Below the pieces are notes generated by a model. It ran no database searches. It worked only from the letters and a program-made list of their open reading frames with translations, and had not been told where the DNA came from. DNA of 64,000 bases. Source: Candidatus Sulfopaludibacter sp. SbA3. GTDB lineage: Bacteria; Acidobacteriota; Terriglobia; Bryobacterales; Bryobacteraceae. How positions within the stretch are numbered: position 1 is the stretch's first letter; every line of letters starts with the position of its first letter. The DNA is taken from assembly GCA_945890485.1 (NCBI GenBank), contig CAMDCN010000006.1, positions 248,001 to 312,000 on the forward strand, in the 5' to 3' direction. A program made the translations under genes and the position numbers. Positions 16,917 through 27,500 of this stretch are shown in pieces.

Positions 16917-19418
16917 TTAATTGGAAAACGCGAGTTTCTTCTGCCAACTCTGCGGCAGGATGCCGCGCCACTTGCGGAGCACGAGTTCTAGAATGTTCAG
17001 CAGAACGGCCAGACCAAGAAGGCCGGGCCATAGGCGCGTGATGGCGGGCACGGTGCGGCCCGGGTTGGCGAACGCCTGGCGCGGGTCCGGAGCGTAGCGG
17101 CCGCCAGTGAAACCGGCAATCTGCCGGAGCAGGGTTTCGTTGGCGCCGTAGTCGGCGAGTTCCACTTCCTGCCGATAGTAGCCGACTTCCGGGAACACGC
17201 GGCTGTCTTCCACCGGCCGGACGCGGAAGAGGCCCTGCGACGCGCCGATGCGGACGCGTCCGCGATAGAGACCTTCGCCGGCCTTGGTGACTTCGACCGG
17301 TTGCCGGAAATCGGCCGGACCGAGGACGAAGATAGCGGGGATTTTCTTCGGCTCTTCGAGATTGCGGCCGAGGCGGTAGGTGACCACCAGATCGCCGGTG
17401 GCGGCATCGTAGGCGGCTCCCGCTTCCCCAGCTTGCGAATGCGGCAGCAGGTCGCGCAGGACGTTGCCCCAGAAGCGATCGAACCCTTTCCAAGTAACCC
17501 AGGCATCCGCCCAACGGCTCTTGGCGTCGGAAGCGAAGACGACGCTGCGGCCGAGGCCATACTGCCAGCGGGTGAGCAGCGGATCGCGCTGGTCGATGCT
17601 GAGAATCGTTTCGGCGGTGGGTTTGGCGATGAACTTGGTATAGCCGCGAAGAGCGGGCGCCGACTCCATCCCGACACCTTCGAGGATCTCCGCCTGGCGT
17701 TCGATGACCGGGGTGATCGCTTTCTCAATGGCCGTCGAGCCGGTGAATTCCATCACGTCCTTCAGCAGGATCTGCTCGAGGCCGGAGGGATCATTCAGGA
17801 AGTAAGCTTTGCCTTTCGAGAACGCCGCGATTTTTTCGAGATAGGCGCGGTTGACGTCCTGGCCGAGGCCGACGGTGGAGATGGTGATGCTTTGCGTGGC
17901 GGCTTCCTTGGCCAATGCAATGGAATCGCCTTCCTCGGAAATGCCGTCCGTCAGCAGCACGATGTGCTTATAGGTTGCCTTGATGGGGACGGTGCGGCGG
18001 AAGGCTTCCGTTAATGCGGGCGCGATCTGCGTGCCGCCGTCCGGGGTGATGCCCGCGACGAGGCGTTTGATGAGCGTGCGATCTTCAGCCTTCCGGATGG
18101 GTACGGCCCATTGAAACGAGTTGTCAAAGATGAGAACGCCGACGAAGTCGACCGGGCGAAGGTTCTCGATCACGCCGATGGAGGCGACCCGGGCTAACTC
18201 CATTTTGCGGCCTTCCATGGAAGAGGACTTGTCGACGATGAGCGTGACGCAGGTGCCCTCCGGGGAGCGGGGCGGGGCGAGCTTGGCCGACATCGCGCGG
18301 TCGAGGGCGTCTTCGATCTTCTTGGCCTCGTTGAAGGTATTGCGTTCGCCGCCAATGACGAGAAGACCGCCGCCTTGCTTCACCCACTGCTCGACGCGGT
18401 CCTTGCGCTCCAGCGAAATGGCTTCGAGGTCGAGATTGTTGAGGATTACGATCTGGAAGTCGTCGAGCTTCTGGCCGTCCAGCGTGCTGGTCGTGGTGAC
18501 GTCGAAACGGCCGGCGGAGAGGACGTCCATGAAGTCCTTTTCGCTGCCCAGGGGATCCTGCGTGACATAGAGCGCCTTGGGAAGGCGCAGGGCGACCGAC
18601 TGGGCGAATCGAACCTCGCCGAGTTCGGCTGATTTCACGACGCCGGCGACATCGATGGCGCCGGGCGTATTCAGCGCGACTTGGACGCGAACCCGGTTCA
18701 TGCCGGCCTGGAGCTCCACTGCATTCGTGCCGATGGCTTTGCCTTCGGCGGTGAGGTCAATGGTTGCCGCCGCGCGGCGGGGAGCTTCCAGCGAGATTTC
18801 GATGGGGAAGCGGTCGCCTGCGAACGCCTGTGTCGGGAACGAAACGGAGTCCAGGCGCAGGGCGGGCTTGGGCCGTCCGGCCATGGGATAGACGTCCACG
18901 GGCACGCCTAACTGCTGGGCCTGCCAAAGCGCGCGAGTGACGCTTCCTTTGTTTTCCTTACCATCCGAAAGGAGCGCGATGCGCGGCACGAGTCCGGCGG
19001 GCATGGCGGCCATGCCTTCGCGCAGGGCGGTTTCGAGATCCGTACCGCGGCCGCCCGCCCCGGAGGTGTAGCCGAGTTTGCCCTTCTCTTCCGCTTCGGA
19101 GACAGGCCGCGTGGTGCGTCCGAACGGGATGACTTTCACCCAGTTACGCCCCTTATCTCCCACGATGCGGCTGGCGATGGTGGAGGCTTGGGCCAGGTCC
19201 TGTTCGGAGACGCTGGCGGAGGTGTCGACCAGCACGCTGACGGCTACCTTGCTCTCCTCAGAGTTCATTCTGGGTTCCGCCAGGGCCAGGATGATGCAAA
19301 TGATCGCGAGGGCCTTGAGCGTGGTTGCGAGGCGTTGCCGTCCACGAGTCCATTCGAGATACCACCAGCCCGCCGGGACCACGATCAGAAGAAGTACCCA
19401 CCACCGTTCCAGCGTCAT
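16917..19418 (-). CDS. membrane protein with two VWA domains and a glutamine-amidotransferase-like region
   Basis: 833 residues. Two N-terminal hydrophobic segments (WWVLLLIVVPAGWWYL and ALAIICIILALAEP) are followed by a VWA domain with MIDAS motif DTSAS near residue 68, a class-I-amidotransferase-like fold (VILNNLDLEAISLERK, GGGLLVIGG near 350), a second VWA with DKSSS near 400 and DGGTQIAP near 460, and a C-terminal membrane segment (LWPGLLGLAVLLNILELVL). This architecture accompanies MoxR/DUF58/BatA gene sets. The role is unknown; VWA domains bind metals and protein partners, and MoxR ATPases often act with them. It starts within the stop of the BatA-like gene (4-base overlap). Confidence 0.88.
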   Translation of the reverse strand: MTLERWWVLLLIVVPAGWWYLEWTRGRQRLATTLKALAIICIILALAEPRMNSEESKVAVSVLVDTSASVSEQDLAQASTIASRIVGDKGRNWVKVIPFGRTTRPVSEAEEKGKLGYTSGAGGRGTDLETALREGMAAMPAGLVPRIALLSDGKENKGSVTRALWQAQQLGVPVDVYPMAGRPKPALRLDSVSFPTQAFAGDRFPIEISLEAPRRAAATIDLTAEGKAIGTNAVELQAGMNRVRVQVALNTPGAIDVAGVVKSAELGEVRFAQSVALRLPKALYVTQDPLGSEKDFMDVLSAGRFDVTTTSTLDGQKLDDFQIVILNNLDLEAISLERKDRVEQWVKQGGGLLVIGGERNTFNEAKKIEDALDRAMSAKLAPPRSPEGTCVTLIVDKSSSMEGRKMELARVASIGVIENLRPVDFVGVLIFDNSFQWAVPIRKAEDRTLIKRLVAGITPDGGTQIAPALTEAFRRTVPIKATYKHIVLLTDGISEEGDSIALAKEAATQSITISTVGLGQDVNRAYLEKIAAFSKGKAYFLNDPSGLEQILLKDVMEFTGSTAIEKAITPVIERQAEILEGVGMESAPALRGYTKFIAKPTAETILSIDQRDPLLTRWQYGLGRSVVFASDAKSRWADAWVTWKGFDRFWGNVLRDLLPHSQAGEAGAAYDAATGDLVVTYRLGRNLEEPKKIPAIFVLGPADFRQPVEVTKAGEGLYRGRVRIGASQGLFRVRPVEDSRVFPEVGYYRQEVELADYGANETLLRQIAGFTGGRYAPDPRQAFANPGRTVPAITRLWPGLLGLAVLLNILELVLRKWRGILPQSWQKKLAFSN

Positions 19419-21328
19419 GATGCCTTCCGAAACGGCGCCGTGAAGCGCCGCAAAATCTCAGTGCCGGGCATGTCCTGCTGCTGTACCGCGGGCAGGCGCG
19501 TCCGGCCGAACCACAGCCATTCGATCAGGAGCAGCAGTCCACCAGCGATAGCAAGCCACTGCCAGATATCGCGAGAGGCGATGGAGTCGACGACGCCTCG
19601 CGGAATCCCGCGACGCACTTTGGCGGGGGCTTCCCAAGTGGCCTCGGCAATGTCCGGCAGAGAAAGCGAATACACCTGCTCCTGGCTTCCGGTCCGCACG
19701 CGGACCATGCCGCGCTCACCGGAGTAGAACTGCAGATTGCCATCCACGATGGAGAAGGGAACTGCGATGTCGCTCGCGCCGAGTACGCGAACGGAACTGG
19801 CGTCGACGCCACTCTCGAGGGGAATCTGGATGTTGCCGACGCTTTCACCGGTCACTTCGCGGCGGCGCATCACGTCCGGGGCCAGCCACTCGAGCGTATT
19901 GGCCATCAGCAAGGGCGCGGTGAGTTCGAAGCGCAGGGCGCCGCGGCCGGGATGGAAGCCGAGGTAGGCCGCGTCGTTCGAGGCCACGGCGACCGCACCG
20001 GCTTCGCTTTCGGCGACGACGGTGACATTGGCGGAGGGTGCGAAGACGCTGGTTTCGTCCAGGCGAAGGTCGAGGCTGCGTAGCCCGGATGCAATTGGAT
20101 GTTCGTTGCGCCAGCCGGTCAGCTTCACGCCTCGGGCCGGGCTGAGCATCGCGATGGGCGCTCCCTTGGCGGGCGGTTCAATCCACAGCGCCTTGCGCGC
20201 AGGCTTGACCGGTGGAGCGAAGCGGTCGAGGACGATGATCTCGGCGTCGACGTCGGCCTTGTACTCTTCGGGCGGGGCGTAGGTGGCGGTAAGCCAGCGG
20301 TTGGCGTTGAGGAGCGGCCGCAGCAGAGCCGGTTCGCGGGTATAAACCATGACGCGCACCAGTTTCTGTTCGGGCAGTTCCAGGGTGGCGGCGTTGTCTT
20401 CGACGATGGCATCGCGCATGACGAGCCGCGCTTCGAGGTATCCAGCCGCTTTGGTGCGGAACTCGATCCTGGCGCTCTCTTCGGCGCCCGGCTGCAGCGT
20501 GATGCGGGCGGAGCCCACGGGTGCGCTGCCGAAGGTGATGGCGAGGGGCGCGTTCTCCACTTGGCGGGAGTAGTTCTTCACCGCGACGAAAACTTCCCAG
20601 AGTTGGGCGTCGGCCGGGGAGCGCCGGAGGGTGACCTTGCGAATGCCGACGTTGCGCAGGTCGCTTTTCACCGGAAGGAGCCGAACGTTGGCGGGGAGTT
20701 CGGCCTCGCTCGGCAGGTCGTTCGCATGGGAACGGAACGAACCGGCGAGTACAATTTCACCGAGGCCGCTGCCGTGCTGCCGCTGCATCTGACGGGCGAA
20801 ATCGAGCGTGGCTTTCAGGTTGATTGCGGATGCACCGGGGCGAGTTTCGAGGATGGCCAGTTCGGTGGCCGGGCGGTCGGTGGCGAAGACGGTGGCGGGG
20901 GTGGGAAGTGCATCGGCGCGAACGAGCATGACGCGGTCGCCCGAAGGGAGGCTGCGGAGCCAGAGAATCGATTCGCGTTTGGCTTGATCGAGGAGCGACA
21001 GCGGGCCGGAGCGGGCGGCCATCCAAGCGGAGCTATCGAGAACCAGGATGTGATCGCGGCTCATGCGATCCGGCGAACCGAGACGGAGCTGGGCGAGTGC
21101 GGCCAGAAGAAGGCCAATGGCGATGAGTTGCAGGAGCATCGACCAGGGTTGTTGGATCCGCTTGCGATGTTTGGCCTCCGGGGGTTTATCCGAAGGGGTC
21201 CAGAAGCGGAGTGTGGCCACTCGGATCTTGCGGCGGGAGCGGTCGAGCAGGTACAGCGCAAAGACGCCGCCGCTGACCAAGCCCCAAACCGCCAGAAACT
21301 CGCCGAGACTCAGGTTCAAAAAGAACAT
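19415..21328 (-). CDS. BatA-type (aerotolerance N-terminal) VWA-like membrane protein
   Basis: 637 residues. The N-terminus has the BatA signature (LSLGEFLAVWGLVSGGVFALYLLDRSRRKIRVATLRFW), with a second hydrophobic segment near 65-83. A VWA-like domain follows (ILVLDSSAWMAAR, near 95), in which the MIDAS is imperfect (DSSAW rather than DxSxS). The remainder is beta-rich and ends with a membrane segment (WQWLAIAGGLLLLIEWLWFG). It begins directly after the DUF58 gene and overlaps the dual-VWA gene by 4 bases. In Bacteroides, Bat proteins are linked to oxygen tolerance; the role here is not known. Confidence 0.88.
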   Translation of the reverse strand: MFFLNLSLGEFLAVWGLVSGGVFALYLLDRSRRKIRVATLRFWTPSDKPPEAKHRKRIQQPWSMLLQLIAIGLLLAALAQLRLGSPDRMSRDHILVLDSSAWMAARSGPLSLLDQAKRESILWLRSLPSGDRVMLVRADALPTPATVFATDRPATELAILETRPGASAINLKATLDFARQMQRQHGSGLGEIVLAGSFRSHANDLPSEAELPANVRLLPVKSDLRNVGIRKVTLRRSPADAQLWEVFVAVKNYSRQVENAPLAITFGSAPVGSARITLQPGAEESARIEFRTKAAGYLEARLVMRDAIVEDNAATLELPEQKLVRVMVYTREPALLRPLLNANRWLTATYAPPEEYKADVDAEIIVLDRFAPPVKPARKALWIEPPAKGAPIAMLSPARGVKLTGWRNEHPIASGLRSLDLRLDETSVFAPSANVTVVAESEAGAVAVASNDAAYLGFHPGRGALRFELTAPLLMANTLEWLAPDVMRRREVTGESVGNIQIPLESGVDASSVRVLGASDIAVPFSIVDGNLQFYSGERGMVRVRTGSQEQVYSLSLPDIAEATWEAPAKVRRGIPRGVVDSIASRDIWQWLAIAGGLLLLIEWLWFGRTRLPAVQQQDMPGTEILRRFTAPFRKAS

Positions 21329-22204
21329 CTACCGTCCGCCCCCTAACAGCGGTCCGAAGATCGCCTGCTCGACTGGCGTTGATGTGACGACGCCCGCGTA
21401 TTTCCCGCCCTTTCGCAGCGCCACTTCCCGGACGCCGCGGGCGTAGGCGTCGAAGTTCGCCGTGTACTCCGCCTGGGCTTCGTCATCGAAATTCAGCTTT
21501 TGCACCTCACCGGTTTCGGCGTCCTCGATCTCGATTTCGCCTTTGAAGGAAGGCACCCGGTCCTCGTCGCTCCAGAGGTGAATGAGAAAGACCTCGTGGC
21601 CGAAATCAGCGAGATACTGCAGCGGCTTCTCGCAGCCTTGATCGTCCAGGAAATCAGAGATGACGATGACGAGTCCGCGCTGCGGATACTCCGCAATGAA
21701 CCGTTTGACGGAGCCCATGAAGTCTGTTTTGCCGGAGGCCTTGAGGCTTTCGAGGAAGGTGACGGTGGGCCGGAAGCGGTGGCGTCCCCCGCCGCATTGC
21801 AGCGGGTCGTGGAGGTGGTCGGAGAACGGCTGCAGCAGCACACTCTCGAGACGTACGAGCCCAACATAGGTGAGGGCTCCGGCGAGCCGGCGGGCGTAGT
21901 CGAACTTGTTTGGTTCGCCGGTCGTCATGGATTCGCTGGTATCGAGCAGAATTCGCACCGGGACCCGGGGCTCCACTTGAAAGAGCTTGAGGATCAGGCG
22001 CTCCAGCCGCATGTAGACGCGCCAGTTGACGGCGCGGAGGTCATCGCCTTGATGGAACTGGCGATGGTCGAGAAACTCCTGACCGGAGCCGGAATAGCGG
22101 GAGGCATTGTGACCGCCGACGAGTCCGGGAAACGACTTCTGCCAATGCAGGGTGAGCCGTTCCAGACGCTCTAGAAAAGACTGATCGATGGAGAACTCCG
22201 CCAT
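21329..22204 (-). CDS. DUF58 domain protein
   Basis: 291 residues, soluble. The DUF58 core is clear: SRYSGSGQEFLDHRQFHQGDDLRAVNWR (residues about 39-66) followed by VPVRILLDTSESM, a VWA-like DxSxS motif. DUF58 proteins lie between a MoxR ATPase and Bat/VWA proteins, as here: the MoxR gene is 11 bases upstream and the BatA-like gene starts 1 base after this stop. Molecular role unproven; probably a MoxR-regulated adaptor. Confidence 0.92.
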   Translation of the reverse strand: MAEFSIDQSFLERLERLTLHWQKSFPGLVGGHNASRYSGSGQEFLDHRQFHQGDDLRAVNWRVYMRLERLILKLFQVEPRVPVRILLDTSESMTTGEPNKFDYARRLAGALTYVGLVRLESVLLQPFSDHLHDPLQCGGGRHRFRPTVTFLESLKASGKTDFMGSVKRFIAEYPQRGLVIVISDFLDDQGCEKPLQYLADFGHEVFLIHLWSDEDRVPSFKGEIEIEDAETGEVQKLNFDDEAQAEYTANFDAYARGVREVALRKGGKYAGVVTSTPVEQAIFGPLLGGGR

Positions 22205-22215
22205 AGAGGGCCAGC

Positions 22216-23205
22216 CTAGACCGTGGCCGGCGCAACAGAGCGCACGATGTGCTGCAGGACGCTATCGGGTGTCTCGCCGTCGGCGTGGGCGTCGAAATTC
22301 AGGATGATGCGGTGCCGGAGTACGGAAGAGGAGATCGCCTGGATGTCTTCGATGCTCAAATGGGTCCGGCCCTTCATCAGCGCCAGCACTCGCCCGCACT
22401 CGACGAGGGCTTGTGCGCCGCGAGGAGAGCTGCCGTAGCGAACATATTTTTTGGTTCGTTCGGCGGCATTAGCCGAGGTCGGCTGGGTCGCCATCACCAG
22501 GTCGACGGCGTACTCCTGCACATGGGGTGCGGCGAGGACCTGGCGGGCCACCGACTTCAGTTCGAGGATGGTGGCCCGGTCGACCACCTGATCGAGATGG
22601 ATCTCTTCCCGATGCATGGTGAGATCGACGATGCGGGAGAGTTCCGATTTCGAGGGGTAGGGAACCAGGATCTTCATTAGGAAGCGATCGAGCTGCGCTT
22701 CGGGAAGCGGGTAGGTCCCTTCCATTTCGATGGGGTTCTGGGTCGCCATGACGAGGAACGGGTCTTCGAGCACGTGCGTCGTGGTGCCGCTGGTGACCGT
22801 GCGCTCCTGCATCGCTTCGAGCAATGCGGATTGCGTTTTGGGGGTGGCGCGGTTGATTTCGTCCGCCAATACGAGGTTGGCGAAAATGGGCCCGGCTTGA
22901 AAGCGGAAGGCGCGATGCCCTTCGCTGTCCGATTCCATGATCATACTGCCGACGATATCGGCGGGCATGAGGTCTGGGGTGAACTGGATCCGGGAGTACT
23001 TCAGATGGAGCACCCGGGAGAGGGTTCGGAGCAGGGTGGTCTTGCCGAGGCCCGGTACGCCTTCTAGCAGCACGTGGCCGCCGGCGATCATGCATATCAG
23101 GACACCGTCAACAACCTCCGGTTGACCGACAATGATTTTGCCGATTTCTTTCCGGATCTGGTCGAGGTGTTGGACTGCTTGGCGGAGTGCGCTATCTGTG
23201 AACAC
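22216..23205 (-). CDS. MoxR-family AAA+ ATPase
   Basis: 329 residues. Walker A is GVPGLGKT at residues 49-56, Walker B is LVLADEINRA near 115, and sensor 1 is VMATQNPIEMEGTYPLPEAQLDRF near 155, the family signature. ATPase_AAA_3 plus lid domain fill the protein. MoxR ATPases act as chaperones with VWA proteins to insert metals or assemble complexes. It is the first gene of a six-gene minus-strand run (MoxR, DUF58, BatA-like, VWA, SelA-like, kinase). A strong terminator of the previous unit (23262-23307) lies just upstream, so this operon must have its own promoter in about 57-70 bases. Confidence 0.95.
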   Translation of the reverse strand: MFTDSALRQAVQHLDQIRKEIGKIIVGQPEVVDGVLICMIAGGHVLLEGVPGLGKTTLLRTLSRVLHLKYSRIQFTPDLMPADIVGSMIMESDSEGHRAFRFQAGPIFANLVLADEINRATPKTQSALLEAMQERTVTSGTTTHVLEDPFLVMATQNPIEMEGTYPLPEAQLDRFLMKILVPYPSKSELSRIVDLTMHREEIHLDQVVDRATILELKSVARQVLAAPHVQEYAVDLVMATQPTSANAAERTKKYVRYGSSPRGAQALVECGRVLALMKGRTHLSIEDIQAISSSVLRHRIILNFDAHADGETPDSVLQHIVRSVAPATV

Positions 23206-23261
23206 TCCCTCATTTTATGGCAACGCGATGAACGCCGCGAACCTTTCCCAACAAAATTCGA

Positions 23262-23307
23262 AAAGAAACGAAAAGAAGCGGGGGACCGTTTCCGGCTTCC
23301 CCCGCTT
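23262..23307 (-). terminator. intrinsic terminator after the small membrane-protein gene
   Basis: Perfect 9-base inverted repeat AAGCGGGGG (23276-23284) and CCCCCGCTT (23299-23307) with a 14-base loop. Read on the minus strand the stem is followed by a T-rich tract (CTTTTCGTTTCTTTTCG, 23259-23275). It lies 44 bases beyond the stop of the gene at 23351-23797 and would insulate the MoxR operon. Confidence 0.75.
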
Positions 23308-23350
23308 CCGGGTTTGAACTTTGCTTCCACCGTCCCTTGGAAACCGCCGA

Positions 23351-23797
23351 TTAGTTTTCGGCTGCCGCCAAGTGCACTCCCGATTCCGCCGCCAGGTAAC
23401 CGACGATCCGGGACATTTCCCGAAGCGCGTTTTGCGCCTTCGGGCCAGCAAAGGGTCGCGTGGCAGCGAACCAGACTTGCATCATGCGATAGTCGATCAT
23501 CAACAACCTGCTTTCCAGCGAAGCCCCGCCCACCTGCAATTCACTGCAACTCCGGGCCAGGTTCTGCACCACGCGAAGGTCTCGGTCAAGACTCTTGCGG
23601 ACATGGTCCAATTCCGAGGGCGTCGAAGCGCGCGCCAGCTGAACTTCCAGCCACGCCACGGTTGGGTCCTGATTCTCGCCACCTTGTTTTGCTTCTTCCT
23701 CGCTAAGGCGAGACTCTAAAATAAGCAAACAGGAGTAACGAAACCAATAGACGAACATCGCCAACGACAGGATGATGATCACGATACTGGTAATCAT
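23351..23797 (-). CDS. small membrane-anchored hypothetical protein
   Basis: 148 residues. One N-terminal membrane segment (SIVIIILSLAMFVYWF, about 3-22) precedes a soluble, mainly helical part rich in Glu, Arg and Leu, with one central Cys pair-like region (LARSCSEL). I do not recognise the family. AGGA lies about 9 bases before the ATG. It is flanked by a terminator downstream and a 137-base gap upstream, so it seems to be transcribed alone. Confidence 0.7.
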   Translation of the reverse strand: MITSIVIIILSLAMFVYWFRYSCLLILESRLSEEEAKQGGENQDPTVAWLEVQLARASTPSELDHVRKSLDRDLRVVQNLARSCSELQVGGASLESRLLMIDYRMMQVWFAATRPFAGPKAQNALREMSRIVGYLAAESGVHLAAAEN

Positions 23798-23897
23798 TGT
23801 TTCGGTCCTAAACTCAACATGCTGTTATAGTACTGGGAGTACCATTCACTACTCAAAAGTATAGGGATAGCGTTACAAGACCGCAAGAAAATTTGAT

Positions 23898-23931
23898 GGT
23901 AGTAGGGCAATTTGGTTGATGGCCTACTACC
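23898..23931 (-). terminator. possible terminator after the CYTH gene
   Basis: Perfect 9-base inverted repeat GGTAGTAGG (23898-23906) and CCTACTACC (23923-23931) with a 16-base loop, beginning 4 bases beyond the CYTH-gene stop. On the minus strand it is followed by ATCAAATTTTCTTG. The long loop and modest T tract make it weaker than the other terminators listed; it could also be an operator for the small membrane-protein gene. Confidence 0.45.
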
Positions 23932-23934
23932 GTA

Positions 23935-24513
23935 CTATTCTGTGCCGCTACGGTCGAAGACCATGTCGCCCGCGGCCTGGCCGGATTCGGCGCAATGGGC
24001 GGAAAACAGGCGGGCATAGCTGAGGTTAATGTAGTCCGCTTCGCTGAATCCGAGTGCGGCTGCGGCCCGATCGATCCATTCGCCGGGGCCTTCCAGCTCC
24101 AGGTAGACGCCGATAGGCGTTTCGTCCAGCATCGCCACGCCCGGTTCGCCACTTTGCTTCCACTCGCTCCGGAACTTTTCGTAGCGAAAGCGGGGTTCAA
24201 GGCCTAGCTTGCCAAGAATGATGGCGACGGCTTGTGTTTCGGCAACATCGACTTCGATCTCTTCTCGCTGTTTGTGGCGATCGACGGTGGCGGGTCCTTT
24301 ATAGGTGAGAATCCGATGGCCAGCGTATTCGCGAAGCCGGATCAGTTCTCCGCGTTCGCGGAGGGCGCCGTCGGGCCAGTCGTAAATCCGGTTCTCTTCG
24401 AGGCTGCGGGGCACGAACTCGACGAAACCAGCTTCCACCAACGTCGCCCGCATCGCCGAGACGTTGGGTACGGCGAGCTTGACTTCAATTTCCTGATACC
24501 GTTCCCCATTCAC
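23935..24513 (-). CDS. CYTH-domain protein (class IV adenylate cyclase/thiamine-triphosphatase-like)
   Basis: 192 residues from GTG at 24513. The start gives VNGERYQEIEVKLAVP, placing the CYTH hallmark ExExK at residues 8-12. Further basic and acidic strand motifs follow (LIRLREYAGHRILTYKGP, REEIEVDV, YLELEGPGEWID), as in triphosphate tunnel enzymes that act on organic triphosphates or ATP. The longer reading from ATG at 24558 would overlap the histidine-kinase gene and adds a non-homologous tail, so I prefer GTG, which lies 4 bases beyond the kinase stop. Whether it makes cAMP or hydrolyses a triphosphate cannot be decided. Confidence 0.87.
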   Translation of the reverse strand: MNGERYQEIEVKLAVPNVSAMRATLVEAGFVEFVPRSLEENRIYDWPDGALRERGELIRLREYAGHRILTYKGPATVDRHKQREEIEVDVAETQAVAIILGKLGLEPRFRYEKFRSEWKQSGEPGVAMLDETPIGVYLELEGPGEWIDRAAAALGFSEADYINLSYARLFSAHCAESGQAAGDMVFDRSGTE

Positions 24514-24517
24514 TCGC

Positions 24518-27500
24518 CTAGGATAGCGCAGCCTTTGCCCCGCTCCGCTCCAGTGCATCGCGCAGCGCTTGCTTGTCGATCGGTTTGGGAAGAAAATCCG
24601 TCATGCCCGCGGCCATGCAACTCGCCCGGTCGGCCTCAAAACCATTCGCCGTCAGCGCGATGATGGGGACGCTGGCGTTCCGGCCGGCGCCGGATCGAAG
24701 CATCCGGGTGGCCTCGAGCCCGTCCATGACTGGCATTTGACAATCCATCAGGACGACATCGAAGTCTTCCGCCGCCGCCGCCGCGAGAACCGCTTCGCCA
24801 TCTTCAACAATCGTCACCACGCACCGCATCCTTTCGAGTAGCTTGCGCACCACCTGCTGATTGGTCCGGTTGTCTTCCGCGACGAGAATCCGCAGGCCAG
24901 CCAACGCAGCCGGTTCGATGGGGGGAGGCGTTGGGACGCCTCGCTCAAGGTTCAGCCGCCGCCGCGTCAGCGGTCGTTGCAACCGTTGCCAATCCGGCCC
25001 CAGCTCGATGGGCGCCGGAGCCAGGGCCACCCAGCTTGCGCGCGAGAATTCGGGGTGGTCCTGCCGCCACTCGACGATGGCCCGCCACTCGGAAGCGGGG
25101 AGCCAACCATCGACAACGATCCTGGCCACCGGTTCCGTTTGGGCTTGCAAGCCGGCCAAGCCCTTAACATGGCGACCGAGAGCGACGGCACCTGGACGAT
25201 CGCCAGAGGCGACCACCAGCGTGGCGACGCGGTCACTCTGACGGGCGGGCTGCCGCACTCGGAAAGGAATCTCGCACCAGAAGATGGATCCCTGTCCGGC
25301 TGTACTTTCCACGCTCATCCGCCCGCTCATCCTCTCGGTCAGACGGCGCGAGATAGCCAGCCCAAGACCCGTTCCGCCATGCCTCCGGGTCGTCGACGAA
25401 TCGACTTGGCTAAACTCCCGGAACAGGAGCGCCAGTTTATCGGGGGCGACGCCGATGCCGGTGTCGGCCACCGCGATACAGATGAGGCACTTTTCGTCGC
25501 CCGCTGCCTGGCAGGAGAGCCGGATTTCGACCCAGCCCTGATCGGTGAACTTCAAGGCATTGCCGCTAAGGTTCAGAAGGATCTGCCGCACCCTGGCCGC
25601 GTCGCCCATCACCAATTCGGGCAGATCTCCTTCTACCGTCACGGCGAAGTCCACGCGCTTCTCGATGGCGCGCGGCGTCATCAATACCGCTACGCCGTCG
25701 GCCAGCTCCTCGATCGAGAAAGGTTCCTCCCGGATCTCAAACACCCCTGCCTCGATTTTCGAGTAGTCCAATGCGTCGTCGATGACGCGCAGCAGGCCTT
25801 TCGCTGAATCCTGAATCGTTTCGACACATTGCCGCTGCTCGTCCGACATGGGCGTCTCGATTAGGAGCGACGACATTCCCAGCACCCCGTTCATCGGCGT
25901 GCGGATCTCGTGGCTCATCATCGCCAGGAAAATCGACTTGGCTTTCGCGCCTTCTTCGGCCTCCTGTTTGGCCCGCATCAACTGCCGGGTATATTCGGCG
26001 CGTCGTCTCAGGCTCGCCCCTATCAGCACCGCCAGCCCGAAGAGCGATACCCCAGCCAAGAGCAAAAACATGGGTTGCCGGTAAAAGGGCGACGGCACCT
26101 CTACGCTAACGCGAGCGATTTCCGGGTTGACGTCCCCCCAGAATCCGGCGCTCTGGACCTCCAGCAAGTGACTCCCATAGTCGGTAGCCAGGAAGACGTG
26201 CCGGCGCAGCAGCGACCATTCCGACCACTTGCCGCCATCAACTCGCGACCGTGTCAAGGCATCCTGGCTTCGTTGATCTTCGAGGCGCGTCCGTGGCCGC
26301 CACTCCTGAATCACCTGACCATCCACCGTGACCGGGCGCCGGAAATCGACTCGCGGGAGCCGATCCGCGGACCAGTTCAGGTCGAGGAAATGTAAGCCCT
26401 GCCCTACCGTCCCGACCACCATCTTTCCGTTCCACTCCCGCATTGGCCACGTATTCAGGAGTGCGTTGCCGACTGCCGTGTGGAACTTCACCCATGGCCC
26501 TCCTGCCCAGATGGCAATGCCGTTGCGCGTACTCACCCAAATCCGTCCGGCGCCATCGCGCGTCAGTCCCCAGGCTTCGTCTGACGGCAGGCCGTCCTTA
26601 ACGCCGAAGTATTGAGCCCGCTTCCATCCATCGGCCGGATGCAGCATTCCCACGCCGCCCAAGTTTCGATGCACAAACCAGACCCGTCCGGCTGGATCGG
26701 TCAGCACCTCTTGTAGCCTCGCGCGCGGCAGACCCTCCGCCGTTCCCCAATGCCGTACCGGTTCGCCGTCCTTGCATCGGGTCAGGCCACTGTAGGAGCC
26801 AAACCACCGGGCGCCGTCGCGGTCCATGGCCACCGAGTGCACAGCGTTATCCACCAAACCCTGCTCGGTCCCCCAGCGTTCAAAACGCTGGTCCCGTAAC
26901 CGGTAAGCCCCGGCCCGCTCGGTACGCCCCTGATAGGCTGGGAGCGTCACCAGGAACCACAATTCCGCACCTCCACTCGCCGGTCCGCGCACCGAAACAA
27001 TCCGGTTGATCGGCTCGTCGGTCAATCCCTCCCTGGCCCGAACCCGCTCCCAGCGCCCATCTTGCCACCGAACCGCGCCGCCAAACTCAGAGCCGCTACT
27101 CACCCATACTCCGCCGGATTCGTCCTCCGCCAAGCCGGTTACGTTCCGGAGCTCGAGGCCGGCTGCCCGCCGAATCAACTCGGGTTCCTGTCCAGAACGC
27201 CGTATCGTCACGCCCTCAATCCCGGCCGTCCATAGCTCTCCATTTTTCCGGGCGAGCACTTCGTGGATCGTGTTGCGAAGGTCCGGAGCCGGAAACTGTA
27301 CCTTCTGCCAGGTTTTTACGCCCGTCCGATAGGCGGAGATCCCTGTTTCGGTAGCGACCCAAAGCGTGCCATCACGCTGAAATCCAATCGCCGTGGGGCG
27401 GCGGAGCATTAGCGAACTGAGACCCTGACGGATGGTCCGCCATTTTCCGGCTACGAACACGGCGGCTTGGCCAGACTCGGAAGCCGTCACCGCTTCGTTG

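Noticed and set aside
23797-23934. tRNA or small RNA gene in the gap upstream of the small membrane protein
   Set aside because: No cloverleaf or T-loop motif (GTTCGAATC type) was found; the gap holds only the hairpin at 23898-23931 and AT-richer sequence.
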